Shown: in pieces, positions 52,721 through 60,564 of the stretch
Numbering within the stretch: the first letter of the stretch is position 1
Layout: every line of letters begins with the position of its first letter
From: JAIPJO01 sp035269015
Lineage (GTDB): Bacteria > Patescibacteriota > Patescibacteriia > Patescibacteriales > UBA12465
Assembly (NCBI GenBank): GCA_035269015.1
Contig: DATFJU010000027.1
Coordinates: forward strand, 1 to 62,000
Reading direction: 5' to 3'
DNA: 62,000 bases
Notes under the pieces: generated by a model
What the model was told of the DNA's origin: nothing
What the model saw: only the letters and a program-made list of their open reading frames with translations
Database searches by the model: none
Position numbers and translations under genes: made by a program

Positions 52721-54613
52721 ATGATAAATTTTCAGAAGAAAAACAAAAAAAAAGCTAAGAATCAAGAAGAACAGGAATTGCAAGAAGAAGAGGTGTCTAA
52801 AAAAAGTGAATTGAACCGGACTAAAGATATTATTGCTGATGAAAAATCTTTTCGTAGAGGTATTTTATCTGTTAGGGACTTAATTTCTCCAGCTAGCTTA
52901 AAGGTTGATAATACTTTTTTACGTTTAGGACAGCAATATGTTAGAACTGTCTTTGTTATTAGTTATCCTCGTTATATTAGTGTTGGATGGTTTGCTCCCA
53001 TAATTAATTTAAATGAGACATTTGATGTTTCCATGTTTTTCTATCCAGTAAAGAGCGCAGTTATTTTAAAACAATTAAAGAAAAGAGTGGGTGCTTTGGA
53101 AGCACAAATTATATCTGACTCTGAAAAAGGAGCAGCTAGAGATCCTATTAGAGAAACAGCTTTAAGAGATATTGAAGCCTTAAGAGATTCTTTAACTCAA
53201 GGTACAGAAAAGTTCTTTCAGTTTGCTCTTTACGTTACTTTGTATACTGAAAGTGAAGAAGAAATGAATAGGTTATCAGACCAGGTGGAAGATATATTTG
53301 GTTCGCGTTTAGTATATTCTCGTAGAGTTTTATATCAAGCTGAACAAGGTTTTAATTCTACTCTACCTTTAGGTAATGATGAACTTTATATTACTTTTAA
53401 CATGAATTCATCACCAGCAGCTTCTTCTTTTCCTTTTATTTCCAGTGAATTAACTAGTGATAGAGGAATACTTTATGGTATTAATAGGCACAACAATAGT
53501 TTAATATTATTTGATAGATTTAATTTGCAAAATGCTAATTCAGTGGTTTTTGCTAGCTCCGGTGCAGGTAAAAGTTATGCTATTAAGTTAGAAGTATTGC
53601 GGTCTTTAATGATGGGAACTGATGTTATTATTATTGACCCTGAATATGAATATAAACATTTATCTGATGCGGTTGGTGGTACTTATGTAAACATCTCCTT
53701 GTCCAGTGAAAATAAAATAAATCCCTTTGATTTGCCTAGAGCTATTGGCGGGGAAGCTAAACCTAAAGATATTATTAGAAGTGCAGTAATTACTTTAAAA
53801 GGTTTAGTAAGGTTAATGATTGGTGACTTAGATTATGATCAAGACTCAGTAGTAGATAGAGCTTTGCTTGAGACCTATGCTAAAAAAGATATTACAGCAG
53901 ATTCAGATTTATCTAATATTGAGCCTCCGATTATGTCTGATTTCCAGCAAGTGCTTGAAGGTATGGAGGGTGGTACTGAATTATCTTTAAGATTAAAGAA
54001 ATATACGGAAGGAACGTTTGCAGGTTTAATTAATAGTCCTACTAACGTAGAAATGAATAACCAGATGGTTTCTTTTTCTGTTCGTGACCTTGAAGATGAG
54101 TTAAGACCAATTGCTATTTATACTATTATTAATTATATTTGGAATATTGTTAGATCAGAAACAAAAAAGAGAATTTTGATTATTGATGAGGCCTGGTGGA
54201 TGATGCAAAGAGAAGACAGCGCTAAGTTTATCTTTGCTTTGGTAAAGAGATGTCGTAAATATTATTTAGGAGTTACCACTATTACTCAAGATGTTAATGA
54301 CTTTTTAACATCTCCTTATGGAAAAGCTATTGTTACTAATTCTTCTTTACAATTATTATTAAAACAATCACCTGCAGCTATAGATTTAGTACAAAAAACT
54401 TTTTTACTCACAGAGGGAGAAAAGTATTTATTACTTGAATCAGGTTTAGGAGAAGGAATATTTTTTGCAGGTAATAAACATGTTGCTATTAAAGTGGTAG
54501 CTTCATATAGTGAAGATCAATTAATAACTTCTGATCCTCGCCAGTTACTTGATATTGAGGAGTCTAAAAAAGAATTTGAGGAAGAGCAACTGGAAGGTGA
54601 TGATAATAAATAA
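52721..54613 (+). CDS. virB4: VirB4-family secretion ATPase
   Basis: Powers type IV secretion or pilus systems. The N-terminal domain (~40-250) is followed by the motor: Walker A SSGAGKSYAIK (GAGKS at 281-285), IIIDPEYEYKHLSDAVGG, and Walker B ILIIDEAWWMMQ with Asp489-Glu490; CRKYYLGVTTITQDVNDFL and SSLQLLLKQSP are also typical. Length is 630 residues. Both ends carry charged tails (about 40 residues at the front). Upstream neighbours are the PrgI and TraC-like proteins. No VirD4, relaxase or VirB11 is in the window. Confidence 0.93.
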   Translation: MINFQKKNKKKAKNQEEQELQEEEVSKKSELNRTKDIIADEKSFRRGILSVRDLISPASLKVDNTFLRLGQQYVRTVFVISYPRYISVGWFAPIINLNETFDVSMFFYPVKSAVILKQLKKRVGALEAQIISDSEKGAARDPIRETALRDIEALRDSLTQGTEKFFQFALYVTLYTESEEEMNRLSDQVEDIFGSRLVYSRRVLYQAEQGFNSTLPLGNDELYITFNMNSSPAASSFPFISSELTSDRGILYGINRHNNSLILFDRFNLQNANSVVFASSGAGKSYAIKLEVLRSLMMGTDVIIIDPEYEYKHLSDAVGGTYVNISLSSENKINPFDLPRAIGGEAKPKDIIRSAVITLKGLVRLMIGDLDYDQDSVVDRALLETYAKKDITADSDLSNIEPPIMSDFQQVLEGMEGGTELSLRLKKYTEGTFAGLINSPTNVEMNNQMVSFSVRDLEDELRPIAIYTIINYIWNIVRSETKKRILIIDEAWWMMQREDSAKFIFALVKRCRKYYLGVTTITQDVNDFLTSPYGKAIVTNSSLQLLLKQSPAAIDLVQKTFLLTEGEKYLLLESGLGEGIFFAGNKHVAIKVVASYSEDQLITSDPRQLLDIEESKKEFEEEQLEGDDNK

Positions 54614-54618
54614 ATTAT

Positions 54619-55242
54619 ATGAATAAAAAAACAAAAATAACCATTGCTGTAGTAGTAATCTTATTAGTTTTAATTGGAGTCTTTTTAGTGCTTAATAATC
54701 TTAATAAAACAAATCCTGAAGTACCAAAAGATGCAAATAAAGAAACTGAAATTGAAACTGAAAATGAAATTAATGATGAAACTGAACCAGCACCTGAGAA
54801 TACCCAAATACCAGCTAATCAAGAAGAGCCAATGGTTTATCGTTTTGATGAAGAAGAAGAGGCACAAAGAGAAACAAGTAAAGAAGATTTAAAACAAATG
54901 GCCTTTGCTATTAGTGAACGTTTTGGTTCCTATTCAAATGAAGGTAATTTTGGCAATATTAATGATTTAAAAATATATATGACTGATTCAATGAAGTTGT
55001 GGGCAGACAATTATATTGAGGAGCAATCAGAAAAAGAATATATTGGTAATTATTATGGTATTACTACTACAGCCTTAGTAGGAGAGGTAACCGAGTTTAA
55101 TGATGATAGCGCTAGTGTGATAGTAACTACTAAAAGAAAAGAAGTAAAAGATCAACAAGAAAATGTTTATAATCAAGATATAATTATTAATTTTAATAAA
55201 GTAGGTGATGAGTATAAAGTTGATGACGCTTACTGGCAATAA
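54619..55242 (+). CDS. Membrane-anchored protein with NTF2/VirB8-like outer domain
   Basis: A 207-residue protein with one transmembrane helix (residues ~7-27), an acidic linker rich in Glu/Thr/Pro (~33-75), and a C-terminal ~120-residue extracytoplasmic domain. The order helix-strand (FAISERFGSYSNEGNFGNIN, DLKIYMTDSMKLWA, then strands ASVIVTTKRK and IIINFNKV) resembles NTF2-like domains such as those of VirB8/TcpC. This is a pattern-level call. It starts five bases after virB4 and ends one base before the second DsbA-like gene. Confidence 0.68.
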   Translation: MNKKTKITIAVVVILLVLIGVFLVLNNLNKTNPEVPKDANKETEIETENEINDETEPAPENTQIPANQEEPMVYRFDEEEEAQRETSKEDLKQMAFAISERFGSYSNEGNFGNINDLKIYMTDSMKLWADNYIEEQSEKEYIGNYYGITTTALVGEVTEFNDDSASVIVTTKRKEVKDQQENVYNQDIIINFNKVGDEYKVDDAYWQ

Positions 55243-55243
55243 T

Positions 55244-56014
55244 ATGTTTAAATTTTTAAATAAAAACAATCCACCCACTAAAGCCTTTGTAACTTTTTCA
55301 TTGTTACTTTTATTTGTTTTCATACTTCTTTTGTTATACTTCATGGGTAGCTATGAAAAGAATCAAGATAGGATAAATATGGAGTCAGTGAGTGTGAATA
55401 GTTTTAACCCTATAGATATTTCTAATGATCCTTATATCACTTATTTTGGAGATCAAGAAGATAAAGAATTAAAACCTGTAATTACTAAGTATGATCCTAA
55501 TTATGGTCCTGAGGATGCAGAAGTTAATATAGTGTATTTTGGCGATTATACTTGCTCATATTGTTTAGAGCAAATTAATATGATAAAAGGAGTTATTGAT
55601 GACAGTAAGGGTATAAATTTAATTTGGAAAGATTATCCTGAAGATAAAATAAGTAGTAATTCTTGGCAGGGGGCTTTAGCAGGTAGATGTGCTCAATCAC
55701 AAAATAAGTTTTGGGAATTTTTAAATTCATATAGTTCTCAATATTCTACTTTCAGCACTCAAAGTGGCCTTAGCCAAAATCAGTTCAATAACTTTATTTT
55801 TGGTCTAGCAGAAGCTACGGATTTAAATATGAAGAAATTCAAGTCTTGTTATAATAATTTAGAACATAGTGATGTGTTAGCTAGCTCTATAGCTGAAGCT
55901 AGAGCACTAAAGCTTCCTGGAGTACCATATACTTATATAAATGACAGAGAACTGCTAGGAGAGTTTAATAGAGCGCTATTAATAGATGAGATTAAAAGAG
56001 CGTTAGATAGATAA
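55244..56014 (+). CDS. Membrane-anchored DsbA-like thiol oxidoreductase (CSYC)
   Basis: A 256-residue protein with one N-terminal transmembrane helix (~15-35) and an extracytoplasmic thioredoxin-fold domain. The active site is FGDYTCSYCLEQI, Cys104 and Cys107; the cis-proline loop is LPGVPYTYIN. A longer frame from 55205 overlaps the previous gene; ATG at 55244 is chosen because it starts one base after that gene's stop and gives a normal basic-hydrophobic N-terminus. It is the last gene of the VirB4 unit. A natural client would be the cysteine-rich surface proteins; inference. Confidence 0.87.
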   Translation: MFKFLNKNNPPTKAFVTFSLLLLFVFILLLLYFMGSYEKNQDRINMESVSVNSFNPIDISNDPYITYFGDQEDKELKPVITKYDPNYGPEDAEVNIVYFGDYTCSYCLEQINMIKGVIDDSKGINLIWKDYPEDKISSNSWQGALAGRCAQSQNKFWEFLNSYSSQYSTFSTQSGLSQNQFNNFIFGLAEATDLNMKKFKSCYNNLEHSDVLASSIAEARALKLPGVPYTYINDRELLGEFNRALLIDEIKRALDR

Positions 56015-56030
56015 TAAGCACTTAATATAT

Positions 56031-57401
56031 ATGACAGCTAAAATTAAAGAAATATATTCTTGTAGTAAATGCGGCGCCCAGTCCTCTAAATGGAGTGGGC
56101 GTTGTCATGAGTGTGGTGCTTGGGGTACTATGGAATCTGAAATTAAAGAAGAAGAAAGTTCAAAAAAAACAGCTCGTGCACAAGCTAAACCTGCAGATAT
56201 AATTGATTTAAAAACATTAAAGGAAGAAGAGTTTAGTAAAATGAGTTTTTCTTGGTCTGAAGCAGAGAGAGTCTTGGGCGGTGGCATAGTTCCGGGGTCA
56301 CTAACTCTTTTTAGTGGAGAGCCTGGTATTGGTAAATCAACCATGTTAGCTCAAATAGCGGACAAATTAGCTAAGAATTATAAAGTTCTTTATGTTAGTG
56401 GTGAAGAATCTGCTGGGCAGGTAAAGTCACGACTGGAACGATTAAATTGTAGTATAGAAAATATTAAATTTGTTAGTGAAACTAATTTAGAAAAAATTGC
56501 TTCTTTGCTTAGTTCATATAAGCCAGATTTAGCTATAGTAGATTCTATCCAGACTATTCATTCTAGTGTTATTGAATCAGAGCCAGGCAATCTGTCACAA
56601 ATTAGGGGATGTGCTAGTCAGTTTTTGGAAATTAGTAAACAAGAAAATATTAGTATAATTTTAATTGGTCATATTACTAAAGACGGACAAGTGGCAGGTC
56701 CTAAGTCTTTAGAACATATTGTTGACACTGTTTTATATTTAGAGACAGATTTAAGTAATAATTATACTGTTTTAAAAAGCACAAAAAACCGCTTTGGCTC
56801 TACTTCTGAAATTGGTCTTTTTGAAATGACAAGCACTGGTTTCAAAGCAGTTGAAGAAAGTGTTGATATTTTCATCTCTAAAGAAATTAGTAATATGTCA
56901 GGTTCAGTTATTAGCTCAGTTATTGAAGGTACTAGACCCTTTCTTTTAGACATTCAAGCTTTAGTTAGTAAAACCATCTTTGGCTATCCACAAAGAAAGT
57001 CAGCAGGGTTTGATCTTAATAGATTGCAAGTTCTCACAGCTGTAATTAGTAAAAGAACTAAACTTAATTTAGTTGCTAAAGATATTGTTTTAAATATTGT
57101 GGGAGGACTTAAAATGAGTGATCCAGCTCTTGATTTAGCAGTGTGTTTAGCTATTATTTCCTCAGGCTTAGATTTGAAAATAGATAGGCAAACTCTTGTT
57201 TTAGGAGAAGTTGGATTAGGAGGGGAAGTGCGCTCTATTTCTAAAATAGATGCTAGAGTGAAGTCGGCTATAAAGTTAGGGTTCAAACAAATAATTATAC
57301 CTCAAAGTCAAGTTAAATTATTTAAAGATAATAAGACAAATAAAGGCGCTAGTATAATAGGTGTTAAAGAGATAAAGGATTTAATGGATATTTTTAAGTA
57401 A
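56031..57401 (+). CDS. radA: DNA repair protein RadA
   Basis: RecA-like branch-migration helicase. The N-terminal zinc finger is CSKCGAQSSKWSGRCHECGA. Walker A is GEPGIGKST, the RadA-specific KNRFG motif is present (KSTKNRFGSTSEIGLF), and the C-terminal Lon-protease-like domain shows DPALDLAVCLAIISS and LVLGEVGLGGEVRS. Length is 456 residues, full size. It follows the DsbA-like gene by 16 bases and ends at a terminator. Confidence 0.96.
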   Translation: MTAKIKEIYSCSKCGAQSSKWSGRCHECGAWGTMESEIKEEESSKKTARAQAKPADIIDLKTLKEEEFSKMSFSWSEAERVLGGGIVPGSLTLFSGEPGIGKSTMLAQIADKLAKNYKVLYVSGEESAGQVKSRLERLNCSIENIKFVSETNLEKIASLLSSYKPDLAIVDSIQTIHSSVIESEPGNLSQIRGCASQFLEISKQENISIILIGHITKDGQVAGPKSLEHIVDTVLYLETDLSNNYTVLKSTKNRFGSTSEIGLFEMTSTGFKAVEESVDIFISKEISNMSGSVISSVIEGTRPFLLDIQALVSKTIFGYPQRKSAGFDLNRLQVLTAVISKRTKLNLVAKDIVLNIVGGLKMSDPALDLAVCLAIISSGLDLKIDRQTLVLGEVGLGGEVRSISKIDARVKSAIKLGFKQIIIPQSQVKLFKDNKTNKGASIIGVKEIKDLMDIFK

Positions 57402-57407
57402 TAAAAA

Positions 57408-57429
57408 AGAGCGATTAAATAATCGCTCT
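57408..57429. terminator. Bidirectional terminator after radA
   Basis: Perfect 10-base stem AGAGCGATTA/TAATCGCTCT with a 2-base apparent loop. A run of A precedes it and a T-rich stretch follows, fitting radA (+) and the convergent 57452 gene (-). Confidence 0.85.
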
Positions 57430-57451
57430 GTTTGTTGTTTGATGAGATAAT

Positions 57452-57790
57452 TTATGCGTTGGTAGATAAAACGTGTTTTTGTAAGTGTTTTTCTGTTGAA
57501 AGTGGTTTCTTTTTTGCTTTCTTTTTTCTTCCTCTTTTTGTTTTTTGGGCAAAATTAACAATGTCTTGTCTGACAACAGAATCCATAATTATTTTTTGTC
57601 TAACTTCACGAGGGCCTTTAATTTTTCCATTAATAATTGGATAGATTGTAACGTGTATCCCCCCTTTTTTTATTCTAGCTGAACATTTATCAACGTGTGC
57701 CATGCTAGTGTTTTTTTCATCTACTTGACAGGTGGGAAGAGATAATACTTTTTTAGTTTCTCCTAAGCTTAATTTTTTTTTACTCATCAT
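57452..57790 (-). CDS. Small basic protein, unknown
   Basis: A 112-residue protein without membrane helix. The middle reads VDKCSARIKKGGIHVTIYPI and then NGKIKGPREVRQKII, beta-rich and possibly a small folded domain. The C-terminus is strongly basic (KTKRGRKKKAKKK), as in nucleic-acid-binding tails. Two cysteines (LPTCQ, DKCSA). No family recognised. Two ATGs stand together at the start (57790, 57787). Its own near-consensus promoter faces away from the next gene, and a terminator closes it, so it is probably a real single-gene unit. Confidence 0.62.
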   Translation of the reverse strand: MMSKKKLSLGETKKVLSLPTCQVDEKNTSMAHVDKCSARIKKGGIHVTIYPIINGKIKGPREVRQKIIMDSVVRQDIVNFAQKTKRGRKKKAKKKPLSTEKHLQKHVLSTNA

Positions 57791-57840
57791 GACCTAAATT
57801 TTTTGAGTTAATACTAATAAATTGTAAAATAACTACAACT

Positions 57841-57904
57841 AGTATACATTAATATATTTTTAAGGTCAATTGATGTTGACACTTTAATTAATAAGTGTTA
57901 TAAT
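57841..57904. promoter_or_regulatory. Back-to-back promoters with inverted repeat
   Basis: Plus strand: TTGACA (57876-57881), 17 bases, TATAAT (57899-57904), a perfect consensus promoter. Minus strand: TTGACC (57869-57864), 17 bases, TATACT (57846-57841). The two -35 boxes are 6 bases apart. An inverted repeat ACACTT/AAGTGT (57879-57884 and 57893-57898) fills the spacer of the + promoter, the place for a repressor operator. Sites are seen directly; the repressor is inferred. Confidence 0.78.
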
Positions 57905-57960
57905 ATATATATAAAATAAAGTAAGGAATAAATAGAACATTCACAAAAAAATAAAATATC

Positions 57961-58257
57961 ATGAAAAAACAGAAAATGAAAAACGTATTGTTATTGTCAT
58001 TGCTTTTTTTATCAGGGTTATTAGTAGCTCTTAGCATCACTTCTATTATTTTAATAATAGCAGTCTCTTTCCAAAGTACAATTCCTGGTAATAGTTTTTT
58101 AGAGGAGGTAGCAAGATTTGCTTTTCTTAATCCTATTCTAAGCCTTTTTTTAACTATAATATCAGTAATATTTTTAGTACTACTAAAAAAACCTTTTAAA
58201 AACCTTTTAAAAAGAAATAAGATTGAAAAAAAATTAAATGAATTTTTTAGCGATTGA
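57961..58257 (+). CDS. Small two-helix membrane protein, unknown
   Basis: A 98-residue protein with a basic start (MKKQKMKN), two hydrophobic helices (~10-35 and ~52-73), a short outside loop (FQSTIPGNSFLEEVARFAF), and a basic C-terminal tail (KKPFKNLLKRNKIEKK). No family recognised. It follows a perfect consensus promoter, with a leader of ~50 bases, and is closed by a terminator. Stop is TGA. It is the most strongly promoted small gene in the window by sequence. Confidence 0.65.
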   Translation: MKKQKMKNVLLLSLLFLSGLLVALSITSIILIIAVSFQSTIPGNSFLEEVARFAFLNPILSLFLTIISVIFLVLLKKPFKNLLKRNKIEKKLNEFFSD

Positions 58258-58275
58258 CAATAGTTTTCAACAACA

Positions 58276-58303
58276 GGGGTCTAAATTTAGATCCCTTTTT
58301 TTA
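58276..58303 (+). terminator. Terminator of the 57961 gene
   Basis: Ten-base stem GGGGTCTAAA/TTTAGATCCC (one G-U pair) followed by seven T. It abuts the recG stop codon from the opposite direction. Confidence 0.82.
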
Positions 58304-60352
58304 TTGGTTTTTTATATATGTTTTAGCTTCGTCCTGAGCTTTTTTAATTAGTTCAAGGTCAAATAAAGAAGCAAACTTTAATTCAGGGAAACCACTTTGT
58401 ATGGTTCCATACATCTCACCTGAACCTCTTAGCTTTAAGTCTTCTTCAGCTATTTTAAAGCCATTATTATATCTTTCTAGTACTTGTAATCTTTCTTTGC
58501 TTTTAGTAGAAGAAATATTTGAAAGCATTAAAAAACAATATGATTTTTTATTGCTTCTACCCACTCTGCCTCTAAATTGATGAAGTTGAGCTAGTCCAAA
58601 TCTACTGGCATCCTCTATCATCATAACGGTAGCGTTTTTAATATCAACACCTACTTCAACTACAGAAGTACTAACTAAAATCTTAAATTTATTACTTAAA
58701 AAATCTTGCATAACTTTGGTTTTTTCTTCAGCTTTCATTTTACCGTGTAAAAAAGCAATATCTATATCAGGAAAAACATTTTCACTAAGATTTTTGTATT
58801 CTTCTTTAACAGATCTAACCCCTAGTTTATCTGACGGATCTACTAAAGGACAGATAACAAAAACTTGTTCATTGTTTTCTATTCTTTGTTTAATGAATTG
58901 ATGAACTTTGTATTTATTTTCTTCTGAAACTACTTTTGTGTTAATACTTTGTCTGTCTTTAGGTAAGGTTTTAATATTAGAGACATCTAAATGTCCATAG
59001 ATAGATAAGGCTAAAGAGCGAGGGATAGGAGTAGCTGTGAGGGAGAGGTAGTGAGGTGTGAGTTCGTCTGCACGTTTGGCTAGTTTTTGTCTTTGCTCAA
59101 CTCCAAAGCGATGTTGTTCATCTACAATAACTAAAGCTGGTTTTTCTATAGGAGTATCTTTTTGAATAAGGCTTTGTGTGCCAATAATTATATCAGCTTG
59201 AAAATATTTAGCCTTTTTTATTTGCTCTGCTTTTTTCTTTCCTTTTTTATTGTCTTCTTTTTCAGTTTGAGTGATAAAGTTAGATTTTTTAAAGCTTCTG
59301 GTATATAAACTAATTTTTATATTAAAATCTTTTAATAATCTCTGTATTGTTTGATAATGTTGCTGGGCTAGTATTTCTGTAGGAGCCATGAGCAAGGATT
59401 GTTCATGTTTAGCATGGTTTTTCTTTCTATTTAGGGCTGAATTTAAGAGTGCCATGCTAGCCACTACGGTTTTTCCACTACCAACATCCCCTTGTAGTAG
59501 TCTAGTCATTGGTTTTTTTGTTTCTATATCTTGCAGTATTTCCCAAGCAGATTGTTTTTGTTGAGGCATTAGCTTAAAGGGTAAACTTGAGACAAAGTTT
59601 TTAGTTTCTTCTTGTCGGAACTTAATAACAGGAGACTTTTTATTTTTAAGTTCGTGTCTTAGGGTTAATGATTTGATTTGTAGTCCAAAAAGTTCTTCAA
59701 AGGCTAAGCGCTTTTGTGCTTCTTTTATATCATTTTTGTCTTTAGGGAAGTGAATTTTTTCTATAGTATCTTTAATATCTAAAAGTTTTAGCCTTTTTTT
59801 GGTATCAAAAGGTAAACTATCCTCTAATTCTTTAGTTAGAGGCATTACTTGTTTTAATAAGTATCTTAGTTGTTTGTTAGTTATGCCCGCACTTAGGTGA
59901 TAGAAGGGAATTATACCTTGAGTGTGAATTAATTCTTGATTATTACCAATCTTTTCATAAACAGGGGAGCTTAAAGTTAATTGTCCATTTTTTTCCTCTA
60001 ATTTTCCACTTAAAGAAACACTGTCACCAGCTTTAAGGTTTCTACTTAAATAGGCTTGATTAAACCAAACCACTTTTATGGTCCCTGAGTCATCACTTAC
60101 TAGTGCTTCGGTAATGTTTAATCTTTTCTTAAAGCTTCTTTTGTTTTGGATAAGTTCTATTTCTCCTTGTATATTAGCTGTTTCACCAATTTTAAGTTGA
60201 GATATGCTCTTAGTTTTACCAATATCTTCATAGCGCCAAGGGAAGTAATATAATAAGTCCTCGACTGTTTCAATGTCTAGTTTAAATAGTTTATTACTAA
60301 TTATTTTGCCTACTCCTTTTAGTTGTGAGATTGAGCTGTTTAGATTTATCAT
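58301..60352 (-). CDS. recG: ATP-dependent DNA helicase RecG
   Basis: Remodels stalled replication forks and Holliday junctions. The N-terminal wedge/OB domain shows QLKGVGKIISNKL, YYFPWRYEDIG and LSSPVYE. Helicase motifs follow: Walker A QGDVGSGKTVVA, VDEQHRFGVEQRQ (DExH), SLTATPIPRSLALSIYG, then STSVVEVGVDIKNATVM and QFRGRVGRSN. Length is 683 residues. The ATG lies 6 bases after a perfect -10, so the message seems leaderless. Confidence 0.96.
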   Translation of the reverse strand: MINLNSSISQLKGVGKIISNKLFKLDIETVEDLLYYFPWRYEDIGKTKSISQLKIGETANIQGEIELIQNKRSFKKRLNITEALVSDDSGTIKVVWFNQAYLSRNLKAGDSVSLSGKLEEKNGQLTLSSPVYEKIGNNQELIHTQGIIPFYHLSAGITNKQLRYLLKQVMPLTKELEDSLPFDTKKRLKLLDIKDTIEKIHFPKDKNDIKEAQKRLAFEELFGLQIKSLTLRHELKNKKSPVIKFRQEETKNFVSSLPFKLMPQQKQSAWEILQDIETKKPMTRLLQGDVGSGKTVVASMALLNSALNRKKNHAKHEQSLLMAPTEILAQQHYQTIQRLLKDFNIKISLYTRSFKKSNFITQTEKEDNKKGKKKAEQIKKAKYFQADIIIGTQSLIQKDTPIEKPALVIVDEQHRFGVEQRQKLAKRADELTPHYLSLTATPIPRSLALSIYGHLDVSNIKTLPKDRQSINTKVVSEENKYKVHQFIKQRIENNEQVFVICPLVDPSDKLGVRSVKEEYKNLSENVFPDIDIAFLHGKMKAEEKTKVMQDFLSNKFKILVSTSVVEVGVDIKNATVMMIEDASRFGLAQLHQFRGRVGRSNKKSYCFLMLSNISSTKSKERLQVLERYNNGFKIAEEDLKLRGSGEMYGTIQSGFPELKFASLFDLELIKKAQDEAKTYIKNQ

Positions 60353-60358
60353 ATTTAT

Positions 60359-60368
60359 ATTATAGCAA
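60359..60368 (-). promoter_or_regulatory. Extended -10 promoter of recG (leaderless)
   Basis: On the minus strand TTGCTATAAT (60368-60359), a TGn-extended perfect -10. Six bases separate it from the recG ATG, so transcription should begin at the start codon itself. Confidence 0.6.
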
Positions 60369-60388
60369 GAAGGAGATGGAAATTAAAT

Positions 60389-60414
60389 AAAACACAGCTT
60401 TTTAGCTGTGTTTT
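60389..60414 (-). terminator. Terminator of tRNA-Arg
   Basis: Perfect 11-base stem AAAACACAGCT/AGCTGTGTTTT with a 4-base loop, six bases downstream of the tRNA 3' end on the minus strand and ending in TTTTATTT. Confidence 0.82.
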
Positions 60415-60420
60415 AAAATG

Positions 60421-60492
60421 TGCCCTCACTAGGAATCGAACCTAGATTTCAAGATCCGCAATCTTGTGTTCTATCCGTTGAACTATGAGGAC
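60421..60492 (-). tRNA. tRNA-Arg, anticodon GCG
   Basis: A 72-base cloverleaf. Acceptor GTCCTCA/TGAGGGC (one G-U pair), D stem GTTC/GAAC, anticodon stem CAAGA/TCTTG with loop TTGCGGA, variable loop AAAT, T stem CTAGG/CCTAG with loop TTCGATT, discriminator A. CCA is not encoded. Loop alignment with U33 gives anticodon GCG, reading CGC and CGU. The D-loop AACGGATA supplies A20, an arginine identity base. Most bacteria use ACG (inosine-modified) for these codons. Confidence 0.9.
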
Positions 60493-60564
60493 TGCTGTTT
60501 ACTGTACAAAATAACAAAAGAAAAGTAAAGGGAAAGCATGTCCTCCCGTTTTTTAAATATTTAT

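Noticed and set aside
52017..54613. Frameshifted or split VirB4
   Set aside because: The downstream protein already has a full N-terminal domain and motor, so the 226-aa protein is an additional gene, not a broken half.
44842..56014. Integrative conjugative element
   Set aside because: No relaxase, coupling protein, integrase or att-like repeat at a tRNA was found; the only recombinase is the small IS transposase.
13642..58257. Recoded UGA (Gracilibacteria/Absconditabacteria code)
   Set aside because: UGA ends several frames at natural family lengths (13849, 18766, 58255), and no conserved gene is cut by an internal UGA.
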